Shown: positions 54,478 through 64,000 of the stretch, one piece after another
How the letters are laid out: the number at the start of each line of letters is the position of its first letter
Position numbering within the stretch: position 1 is the first letter of the stretch
Assembly (NCBI RefSeq): GCF_037975245.1
Contig: NC_092563.1
Coordinates: forward strand, 3,975,001 to 4,039,000
From: Apostichopus japonicus
Taxonomy: Eukaryota > Echinodermata > Holothuroidea > Aspidochirotida > Stichopodidae
Direction of reading: 5' to 3'
DNA length: 64,000 bases
Made by a program: the position numbers and the translations under genes
The notes under the pieces: model-generated
What the model saw: the letters and a program-made list of their open reading frames with translations, nothing else
What the model was told of the DNA's origin: nothing
The model's database searches: none

Positions 54478-55708
54478 TATGTTGGTCAAGCTAATGGTCT
54501 AATATATATTTGTTTTGTATTCCAAATGAAACGAAAAAAATATTCATTACATATTTATTCAGTGCAGAGCAATTTCGACCCTTTATTATTGTGTCATGTC
54601 ATCTCGTGTCAACTATGCCATGAATAGGGTCATTTTGGCAGCACAATATTGAATTCCTTACTTACTGATCTCCTTTTGTTGCAAATTACGAGGTATATAT
54701 ATCAACTAAACAATTAATCACTTTGTTAAGAAATGCTACTACATTTGCCAAAAGATTTTAACTGCACCTTAACGTTTCCATTGAAGTATCGGCTAAAGGT
54801 TGATTTCTTATTTTGTGTTTTTGTTTGACATATAGACTAATCTGGTATAAAAAGACAATGGATTACAAAGGTCGAGGAAAACACATATGCAATATGGAGT
54901 ATTAAATTAAACAAACAAATTGTCATCATCGTTTATCCCTCAAATCAAAGTCCGATTAAAATACCAAATCCCGGGCAAGGTAAATATTTACGTTTAATTA
55001 AGATCGTAAGTCCTACTTTGGGTATATTTCCGTTGTCATGGATCCCTTTTCCTGGCACTTTGCTGTTACCCCTAGCTTTTCGCATAAATACACCATTGAC
55101 AGAGGCTCATACCCTCCCTACCCTCCCCGTCCTAGTGTACAGTACATAACAAGTTTGTGCTGTACAACTACAGCAGTCGACAATTTGTCAATATTGTTTG
55201 CAAAGTTACAAAATATAGCACCATATTTTGTAACTTTTTTGTTGTTGGACATGTCAAGGGAACGCCTAAAGATTACACATGTCTTCAGTATATTGATGAT
55301 CCCATGATGTTGACGCCTCTTCCCCGATATCGTGAAGCGTATAAAGCATGATTTGAACGTTCATAGGCTATCCCTACACGTACTTTATTATCAAAGGTTA
55401 TGAAACCTTATAAAACTGCTCCTCTCTGGGAGTTCGATGTTTAACAGATAGATAACACGACCATGAGGCACTTCTAACGGTGTATTTATTTGCTTATCTT
55501 CGAGATTATTTACCGAGGTATAGATAACAAAATATCGACGTATTTACCAGTGATTTTGTACAGACATCCATCACTGTTGCAGCCATCTTATAATTATAGT
55601 TGATGCTTGGACCGCGGAGCCTTACGATCATGTTAGGCGTTCTACTATAAGATCAAGTCATGGTTAACTATCATTAGATATTTCGTTCTTTAAAATCTCA
55701 ATTCAAAT

Positions 55709-58700
55709 ATGGAAGAAAAAGTTGTTTTAAAGAGACAAATAAATCTCTTTGACTGCTTCGTTCTCATCGTAGGTACAATAATAGGTTCAGGGATATTTAT
55801 ATCACCGAAAGGTGTTTTAGAGAATACAGGTACGGTAGGCTGGGCATTAGTAGTATGGGTAGGGTGCGGCATCTTCTCCACCCTCGGGGCCTTGTGCTAC
55901 GCAGAGTTAGGGACCACTATACAGAAATCTGGAGGTGATTATGCCTACATCATGGACTCAGCAGGGCCTGTGTTTGCCTTCTTGCGAGTATGGACTCAGA
56001 TCTTGGCCATCCGGACAGCTAGTTCAGCAGTGTTAGCCATCACCGCAGCTACCTATCTCATAAGTCCGATTTACCAGGATTGTGAAAGTGGCACGCCTTT
56101 CGCAATCACAAGGATGCTGGCGTGTACAATTCTAAGTAAGTATCATATGTGTTAGTTTAGTTTAGTATAGTGTTTAGTTTAAAGACCCAGTGATAAGGAA
56201 ACCTTACAGTACCTTATTTGAGACTATATCCGTGTTAGATCGTGGATGAACACCGGCTTATTTCAAGCCTTCTCTTTTCGATAAGTATTGAGATGATAAT
56301 GAGGCAGGGGTGTGAATTCGCTCCCAGTCCTGCTCCCGGGACCGCCATATAATCTGTTTCTTAGCTCGGTCTTTTTTTTTTCATCTCACGAGGGCCAGTA
56401 AGCCTCGAAAACTTGAAAGAGACACACAAACCGAGCCATTATATTCAGCTTTTATGACAGAGATCTTTTCTGAAAAACGAAACAACTGAGAAACATCGAA
56501 ACAACTGAGAAACAACATCGAAACAACTGAGAAAAATCTTGCTCCATTTTTGGATAAATCCTAGGTTAAATGACGTGTAAGGGAGCTGCCATTTTGTAAG
56601 TCTGTGATGTCATAGTGCCACTGCCATCTGAAACCCTTTTCAATGCTTTTCTTTGTTTTGAGTTTTGTCTTGTTCACTTTGCATGGTAGCATGTTACTAT
56701 AGTAGTGACACTAAAAGCTTCACATATATTAAGTCATGTTATGGCCTCAACATTTTAGATTCAGCATTTGCAAAACCCATCTCCATTACAGTAAATAAAG
56801 ATTATATATAGTATAAGAAAATGGGGAAATGGTTAGAAGATGTACCGTACTCAATCATGACACTGACAATAATGACGAACCGAGTCGCTGACTCGTGTCT
56901 GTACCTTTTAAACAGAGATGCACCCATGCATGTTGTGGGTGAATAAAATCAAGGGGGTCAAAACTCCCCACCCTACCCAACTGACCTACAGCATATTCCC
57001 AAACAATCCAAATGCACAGACCATGAATATATCAATTATATGTACCGTGCACTCCTGAACAGTTGAAAAACATTCAAAACGTGTATGCAAAATTACCATT
57101 GTGGGGAAGGGGTGTTTATTTGGTTTTCTAACCTTTTTGTTTCTCTTAAGCGCTTTGAAATTTTCATTATCGGTGCAAAGGTGAAGTAGGAAACTCAATT
57201 AGTATGCTAAACTTATGACACTCGTATACTGTTGTCAACACGCTGAGCTGTTTCCAAGTTTGCTCATAATTCGCCGACATCAATCAATCAATTAACAAAT
57301 CAGAAATATTGATATAGCGCCAATATAAACAAAAGTTGTACAAGGGTGCTATGAGACAGTTACATGACATTAACTATATTGTATGCTTGTTCACACAGGT
57401 AATTCTTTTCAGCAGGTTCTTGACAATATCAATAGTATGAGCATTTTTTATACGGGTTGGAAGACTATATGCTTACATTTATCGCTGTAAACGGTTGATG
57501 CCTGTTCAATCCTCTAGTTTTAATTTTTTTTATATATAGTAAAACCATAAATCGAACGAATAATTTCTCCCTACCCTTCTTCCTACGACTTGATTTGTCG
57601 AAGGTAAATATGTTGTCGAGAGGTTTGTTAGCACATACAAGCGAATAACATAACTGCTGTCTGTATTATCATCTAAAATGAATAATAAACATACATAGAC
57701 TTTGATCATTCATGTTGTAACATTATATAGTACAGGAGGAATCTACACTTCGTGTATGGTTGGCCACAGTGGACAAAATTCGGGAATGTATGCCGACATA
57801 TATTCGATTTAATGTGGCTGGAATTGTTGTCGGAAGTGAATATATGCATGAGACATGTATTCCTGCTCTCTCATTGGTCGAATATATGTCAGCATTAAAT
57901 CGAATATATGTTAGCATTAAATCGAATATATGCCAGCATAAAACCGATTTTATGAGGGCATAAAATCGATTTTGTGTAGACATATAAAACTGCCTCCTAA
58001 TTGGCTCAGAATTAATGTCTGCATAAAATCTAATTGATGTTAGCATTAAATCAAATAAATGTCGGCATAAATTCCCGAATTTTGTCCACTGTGGCCAACC
58101 ATATTCGTGAGGTCCGACTCTTTCATACTAATCTGACCTTATCCACTGCTGGTCTACGACCTCACAAACTGTTCCACCGCTCATTCTCCTCGGCTGCCTT
58201 TCAACCGATTCACACGGAGATTACAGTAACTATCGTAAATCTGAAAGTTTTGTGTCACATGAAAAACTGGATCGGTAGGGTTAATCTGTAGCATGTGCTG
58301 TACAGTTAGAACTGAGGATATGTGTAATCTCAACAAATACATCAAACTGGATTTGTTGGGGTTAATGATAGTATAGTAACTGCAGTGTTCTCTGTGTGTA
58401 TCGGATGCGCCTTCTGCCGCCACTGCGTTTACGTGTAATTTACAGAATGAAGTGGCGTGAAAGTAAAACTAAAGCCCGGGTCACATCTGCGCGATTCAAC
58501 ACGCGATTCAACTCGCAACTAAATCACGCGAATCAGAAAGTTGCTTCTGAGAAGTTGCGCTGATTAGGACATTGCTCTATTGCAAATCAACCCAAATCGA
58601 CGGCGCAACTTTTATTGCGCAACAAGTTGATACCCGTGTCTAACTACGCGATTCAACTTTCAATTGTATTGCGCGTTGAATCGCGTGTTGAATCGCGCAG

Positions 58701-61700
58701 ATGTGACTCGGGCTTAAGGCACGCCGTTTGTATCGCCGTTATGTTGACGTCCCTAGAGGTTAGGTTGCTGTCGCAAGAAGTTAGGTTGCCGTCACGGAAA
58801 CTTAGGTTGCGGTCGCGAAAACTTAGGTTGCCGCTAAGTTTCCGTCGCAACCTATTCCGTTGTCCAATCAGAAAGGCCTAAATGTGTATTCTTGATTTGA
58901 TAATCTTCTAAGTTCGATAAACACACGATGGGGAGAGGTGTGGGTGAATAGAGGGATGGGGTTACGGTCCCCTGGATTCCATAAAGACAAATTAATCAAT
59001 TTCTTCTTGGTTTTATTTTTGGTCTTTCGTTACTTAGTCACTACCACTCTTTGTAACTGCATCAGTACCGCGTTGACTAGACGTGTTCAAATCATCTTTA
59101 CCATCGCTAAACTGCTCGGATTGGCCATCATCATCATATCAGGAATAGTATTGCTCATCCAAGGTAAGACCACTGGTCTGAGACTATAAGTCATCGCTTG
59201 TTTGAGAATATTCGATAGGACTAATAGATTAAGACAACCGGTCAGTCACTGCAGGTCTGAGTATATATTTATATATGCAAGTGGTGCTATAGTTTTATGC
59301 GACTTTTTAAGTCAATATTGAAGAGATTTTACTGTTTTAGGTTGCATCTCACAAGTTACATGATATATATATATATATATATATATATGTACTATTTTGT
59401 TCTATAATACTGTCTGTCAATGGCGGGGGGGGGGGGTGGGGGTGGATGAGATTGAATTATACGTGGTTGCGTCACGGGTCAGAAACTATTTCACCAGGTA
59501 ATTGGGCGTGCGATATTTAGAAATATTGTCGGGGTACTATCACCGGTCTTAGAATTCTCTGAAAATACTGTACTCTAGTTATGATATATTTTCTTATTGG
59601 CGAGTCCAAGATTCCATTCATTTATACTGCACATGTTCATTATAAACTAGATCCCGCTACATATTAGAGGGGTGCAAAGGTTCACTAGAATAAACTGATC
59701 AAATGTAAACACCCTCATAGGTGCAATGCATTTTTACAAATTGCGACTGTCAGATTTCTTAAAAGGTACTAGTAGGCCATTTGCTTATGTTAATAATGAA
59801 GCAAAGATTAATCGATTTTATCTGGTGATCATCTGTATAATTTGTTAAAATAAGCTCTTCTTGTTTATTTACATCTTGAACTATAGTAATATTCTTCTAG
59901 TTGTTTGACTCCAAGGGGTGTCAGTTAGTATATACGATATATTATAGAATGGTTTGAGGTAACGCCTTATCAAATATTATTAGACCAGCTGGTCTAATAA
60001 TATTTGATAAGGCTTATTTATATAGTCTAAGACTGCAAGATATAGTCCTTGGGTCTGTGAGTATTAGATAACATATATATATATATATATATACTGTGAC
60101 AGGTATGAGAATACCATAAGGAATCAGTGGTCTGCCTATTAATGCACATATCAAAAACAAAATGGTTGATAGTGTCATAGCCTGCATGCATGTAACAAAT
60201 AATGGACTTTCAATGTGTAGATGGTATGAACTGCTAAATTTCAATGAATTAAATATTGAAAACTCCGTGTTTTAAGCTCCACCTTACCCACAGGCAGTGG
60301 CGTAACCAGCTCCCCCCCCCCCCCCAATGACATTAGTTGGCAAAACAAATATTTGACGAAATTTGAAGGGAACAAATATCATTTAAAAGCTCCGTTAAAC
60401 CAGTTCGCTGTTGACGTTAATCCGTAATTGACGCGAGTTCTCAAATAAATACCATGCAGCCAATTGTGTCTCAATTTAAATAATATCCTATTATTATGCT
60501 TTCTGTCATCCTATACTCCCCTCGCCACACATACTACCGAACGAGATAATCTGCTACCATGCTAGTTATATCAGGGAGTTGTTATGGAACACTCCCTGGT
60601 TATATCATATGTATGTTTATAACTTTTACCGTCGTTATATCAGGGAGATAACAACTCCCTAGCTATATCGACCGTCCAAAGGTGATTCGATATTGCTACT
60701 AGGAAGCTGCAGTATGATATATTACGTAATTTAAACATTGTACGTTTGAACTCACACAGACTGGTCAGTCGTTAGACTATAGAGGCAGAAATATTGTTTC
60801 TGATGACTATATAGACTTTAATAAACCGATGCATGTATAATGAAACCCATGGACGATGGTGCTGGACAGACAGTTTTGTGCTGCCTGAACGAATGAAGCC
60901 TAAGTCGATGAAGCTTCATATACAAATTTATTTCAATCATTAATTATAGTCAATCATAGAAAATGTTATAGCTTAAACTGTACTGTTCAAAGAATGGTCC
61001 AGTCCAAAATGAGAACTTCAGACAAAACAATCGAAAGGACGAAAACATAAACCCAATTGTCAAATTCCCATCGCTATTGCATTTATTTATTGTTATAAGT
61101 TTATCAAAATTCTAAATTTGATTCGGAAAATAACAAATTTAACTGACAAAATGAATCAAGCAATGACACATAGGCTTTTGTGGCAAAACTGTGACCGATA
61201 CATTTATGTATACTGTAAAACAGTATATGAGAACAGAGCACATATAGGGTTATCAGCTAAGAGTATAACTTTCTCCACAATATATAAAAATCACATGTTT
61301 AGTTAGACTATTCCTTCGACAATTTAGCGGATGGAATTCAGGGATGAACTGGTCAATTTGGGTTCAGAGAAATTCAAAACAGTAACATTACCATGGTTAC
61401 AAGTGTTTGAGAATGGGGCATGTAACAAAAGTACCTAAAATGTCCGAGCTGGTCGCGCGAGAAACTCCCCACCCCACTCGAATTCTTTGCTACCACCACC
61501 CCCCCCCCCTTCATCCCTCTCCCCCAAATGAAAAAGTTTGGTTACGCCACTGCCCACAGGACTCATGAAATCACATTTGGTCGCTGTTCGATGATGTAAC
61601 TTTGGAGTCACGACATCCGTGAAGTTTGGTGGAGATATGCAATTCCGTGAATTTACATTTTCAATAAGTAATACATCACATTGTATTGTTCTTTTCCACC

Positions 61701-62279
61701 ATGTTGCTAGGTAACACATCTAATTTCAAAAATGCGTTTAACGTGAAGGAGGTTGATTGGCCACTACTCCCGCTGGCGTTTTACTCGGGGTTATTCGCAT
61801 ATTCTGGATGGTAAAGTTGTGTATACATAGGCCTAAATCTCACAATTTCAAAGTTGTAGAAGAGTTATAATTTTAGTTAACGTGTATATTAAAGGGTTTC
61901 AACGTATATAGTTTAGTTTAGTATAGAAAAAAAGGTCAGGAGGGACACTCAAGTTGCCATCAAGGACCCTATATAGGAGAGAAAAAAAAACTGAAGACAC
62001 AAACACTCAGACCCGCTACATTACAATGCTTAAAGTGCTTGTCCAAAGCATTCTTAAACCCATTGACACTACTTGCAAGTACATGACACTGCTTGCAAGT
62101 ACATATCAAAAGCTATCAACTTAAAATTACACGAATGAGTATTTATATTATAAATTTATGGTAATCATTAATCATTCAATATCAATAGAACTCATAACCC
62201 GGTTGGATACACATCCTGTTTGTTTAATTTACAGGCAGTACGTCACTAACGTAACAGAGGAGATGATAAATCCATCAAG
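55709..62279 (+). CDS. Heteromeric amino-acid transporter light chain, SLC7A9-like (3' end outside window)
   Basis: Exons 55709..56135, 59038..59163, 61711..61810 and 62235..62279 join in phase (1, 1, 2, 2) to 232 residues, about half a typical 480-500 residue light chain. Landmarks: GTIIGSGIF in TM1 (substrate backbone binding), SPKGVLENTG, GALCYAELGT..KSGGDYAY, YQDCESG with the extracellular Cys that bonds the SLC3 heavy chain, a basic TRRVQ loop, IFTIAKLLGLAIIIISGIVLL, AFYSGLFAYSGW and VTEEMINPSR. It exchanges amino acids at the plasma membrane as a dimer with an SLC3 protein. IIIISG.VLL.QG most resembles b(0,+)AT (SLC7A9), but LAT or xCT paralogues cannot be excluded. Start: the first ATG after stops, with the usual short charged N-terminus (MEEKVVLKRQINLFD). 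Confidence 0.92.
57757..58101. mobile_element. Foldback MITE flanked by TA, with internal repeats
   Basis: Inverted ends TGGTTGGCCACAGTGGACAA... and the matching complement ending GTGGCCAACCA extend for about 45 bp (through ATTCGGGAAT and GCCGACATA), flanked by TA on both sides (57755-57756, 58102-58103). The interior contains several copies and inversions of the word AAATCGAATATATG. TA flanks suggest a Tc1/mariner-type mobiliser. Lies in the first intron of the SLC7 gene. Confidence 0.8.
58473..58714. mobile_element. PIF/Harbinger-like MITE (242 bp)
   Basis: Inverted ends AGCCCGGGTCACATCTGCGC... and ...GCGCAGATGTGACTCGGGCT match over about 40 bp, including two GCGATTCAAC words on each side. 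TAA lies directly outside both ends (58470-58472, 58715-58717), the 3-bp TWA duplication typical of PIF/Harbinger. In SLC7 intron 1. Confidence 0.85.
58751..58857. repeat. Short direct and inverted repeats around TTAGGTTGC
   Basis: Four direct copies of (C)TTAGGTTGC(T/C/G)GTCGC.. spaced about 20 bp, then the inverted forms CTAAGTTTCCG and GCAACCTA. Directly next to the Harbinger-like MITE. Confidence 0.75.
59362..59388. repeat. AT microsatellite
   Basis: Pure (AT)n in SLC7 intron 2. Similar tracts occur at 60072-60093 and 62346-62380. Confidence 0.95.
59964..60013. repeat. Perfect 50-bp palindrome
   Basis: GCCTTATCAAATATTATTAG..., 25 bp, is followed at once by its exact complement (centre CCAG|CTGG, ending TTTGATAAGGC), with no spacer. 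It can form a cruciform. In SLC7 intron 2. Confidence 0.97.
60295..61552. mobile_element. hAT-type non-autonomous transposon (1258 bp)
   Basis: TIRs CAGTGGCGTAACCAG (left) and TTTGGTTACGCCACTG (right) with an exact 8-bp duplication CCCACAGG (60287-60294, 61553-61560). It contains an inverted pair TTATATCAGGGAGTTGTTA / ATAACAACTCCCTAGCTATAT (about 60566-60668) and homopolymers. No transposase. It ends about 150 bp before SLC7 exon 3. Confidence 0.93.
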
Positions 62280-62343
62280 GTAAGCTATTGAGCAGAATAT
62301 GTATTGCTTTCTGTGGGTGGACACGCCCTGATATCATGCTGAC

Positions 62344-62381
<38 letters not shown>

Positions 62382-62571
62382 ACGAAATTATATATATACG
62401 AAACTGAAGTGTATTAAAATGATAGCACGTTCAGTGACTTTAGTTTCATAATTGACGATTAAGCATTACCATGACAACTGGATCCATGCGTCTGTTCTCT
62501 TTGTTTCGTAATCACTATTGAAAAGAGGTAGAAAGTTCACCTCTTGTCCCTTTTTCATTTTGCATATTCCA

Positions 62572-63475
62572 CAGGGGCGGATCCAGGATTTTGAGAAAGG
62601 GGGGGCCGACATCCCGATGGTAGCACTTTAGTGATCTGCGTCCTGGGGGAGGGGTCTAGGGGGAGGGGTTGTCCCCCTCCCCCTTGGAAATTTTTGGTTA
62701 ATTGTGAGTGCTTAGATGCAAAATGGTGAAACATTTCGCCAAAAACTAGAAAAACCAGAAACGTTGCAGACACGCTTTTTTTGTGCACATATTTTTTCTC
62801 GATAGACACATATTTAACAACGCTCAACAGTGCATGTACAATGGATACACTATTATTGCGTCGATTCGTTTTTTCTTTTACGCGAAAATTATGACACCAG
62901 ATTCACCCCAAGAAAAAACATAAAACAAGATATATTCAATGAGATAATTATGATATACTTATTAATGAAAGGGGGGTGTAGGCGGTTTTACACTATCTAA
63001 CGCAACGTAGTCGCCAAGAACCTGAAGTATTTTTAAGGGAGGGCCCGATAATAAGCGGAAACGGATCACCGACCGAAAAAATATCGGAATTTGTGGACTA
63101 TTTCTTGCTTCCTATTGTATTAAAACAAAGCACCTATGTGAAAGACACAAATCACATTCTGAAAATTGTGGAAGCCACCCCGTTACCAAAAGCAGTAGTA
63201 CTTGCTACACTCGATGTCGTCGCCATGTATACCAATACTCCCCAAGAGGAGGCATTAGATATATGTCAAGAAGTCTATGAAAAGGCGGAAAAAAACGAAT
63301 ATGGAATAAATAAAATATCTTCCATATCCATGCGCAAACTAATTGAACCCGCCCTTCTGACGTCCTACATGTTTAAAATTGGCGTTTAATTTAATTATTT
63401 TTTTCTCTCTTTTTTTTTTTGGCCAAGAGCAGGGGGGTCCGGACCCCCTGGACCCCCCCTCTGGATCCGCGCCTG
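62572..63475. mobile_element. TIR element that carries a Penelope-type fragment
   Basis: Left end CAGGGGCGGATCCAGGA and right end CTCTGGATCCGCGCCTG are imperfect inverted repeats of the hAT-like CAGNGGCG type. I see no matching 8-bp flanks (ATATTCCA against AATTCGTG), so the ends may be decayed or belong to two copies. The interior includes G/C-rich sequence shared with 1190-1334 and the reverse transcriptase fragment at 63024-63389. Confidence 0.55.
63024..63389 (+). pseudogene. Penelope-like element reverse transcriptase fragment
   Basis: An open stretch to TAA encodes GPIISGNGSPTEKISEFVDY, then LLPIVLKQSTYVKDTNHIL and ATLDVVAMYTNTPQEEAL. The order (R/G)PI.SG.GSPTE.IS.FVD..L.P.. followed by .TLDV..(L/M)YTN.P..E.L is characteristic of Penelope-like reverse transcriptases (first Asp-containing catalytic block). 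Only about 120 residues remain; the second catalytic block and endonuclease are missing, so it is a dead fragment. Confidence 0.8.
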
Positions 63476-64000
63476 AATTCGTGAGCCATGTCCTTAAGTT
63501 TTCCACGGAGAACGAATGACATCTGCGATGACGTCATTCTGAACAGAGGATAATAACAACACGTTGTCACACGATAGCACGACTCATGGGCTGCGGCCTA
63601 TACGGAAGCCTTTAATTCCATTTCTTTCACTGAGTTGCCGGCGATTCTGGCACTCGTCTAGCTGAGCCTGGCTACAGTAGCTATACTGACGGCCGTGACA
63701 TTATCAGTATTTGCCGAGAGGTTTTTAACTTGCAGGCGTCGGGTGATTGGAATTTGGTGAATGAGTTTATCAGATGAAGAACTGGAAAATCGAAATAACC
63801 GATAAAGAAGCTCCCGTTCTCCTTTTCTCTATTCAGCTTTCCTTCTTTCTTCCCCTTCCGCTCTCTTCATCTTTCTCCTTTTGCCGACAGACCCAAAATT
63901 TGCCGACAGCGACCAAATTATTGGGGGTGTCACCCCCCCCCCCCCACACCACCCCCCGCTCGCTATGCCCCTGCACGCGGAATTATCCAAACTGTTTCCA
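63476..64000. other. Window end within SLC7 intron; partial repeat
   Basis: No exon seen. Near the end, a C-rich run is followed by CGCTATGCCCCTG (63960-63973), which resembles the right TIR of a further hAT-type element whose left end I did not find. Confidence 0.4.

Noticed and set aside
54265-54627. 120-residue plus-strand frame
   Set aside because: It crosses the right end of the hAT-type element and has no motif.

Overview
This is a eukaryotic, intron-rich, AT-rich window. Genes have short coding exons, long introns and GT-AG splice sites. Gene content and mobile elements point to an invertebrate deuterostome, most likely an echinoderm; that is an inference from a Ty3/mag-like retrotransposon and a LamG/EGF adhesion receptor, and no single marker proves it.

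Layout. (1) 1-1123, plus strand: the last two coding exons of an unrecognised coiled-coil protein. (2) 1335-5711: a complete Ty3-type LTR retrotransposon on the minus strand with one open 1303-residue gag-pol frame, identical 128-bp LTRs and a 5-bp target duplication. (3) 8346-13543, plus: a seven-exon gene for origin recognition complex subunit 6 (ORC6), which I assembled exon by exon with consistent splice phases. (4) 49249-13748, minus: one very large adhesion G-protein-coupled receptor gene. I could chain 48 coding exons with matching phases into 2549 residues: seven EGF modules, a LamG-like module, two more EGF modules, five more LamG-like modules, a GAIN domain with an intact GPS, seven membrane helices and a short tail. 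Its start and signal peptide were not found. It meets ORC6 tail to tail, 204 bp between stop codons. (5) 55709-62279 onward, plus: the first four coding exons of a heteromeric amino-acid transporter light chain (SLC7 family), running off the window.

The most striking structural feature is a near-identical 3.3-kb tandem duplication (about 43723-47020 and 47021-50319) inside the receptor gene. It doubled a block of three EGF exons; because all these exons are phase 1-1 the reading frame is kept.

The region 50.3-64 kb and several introns are rich in mobile elements whose ends I could define: three hAT-type non-autonomous elements with 8-bp target duplications, a SINE-like element with a U2 snRNA-like head and a 17-bp duplication, a PIF/Harbinger-like MITE (TAA duplication), a TA-flanked foldback MITE, a 50-bp perfect palindrome, a Penelope-like reverse transcriptase fragment, a LINE 3' end, and a hammerhead-like hairpin. 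The transporter's long introns carry most of them.
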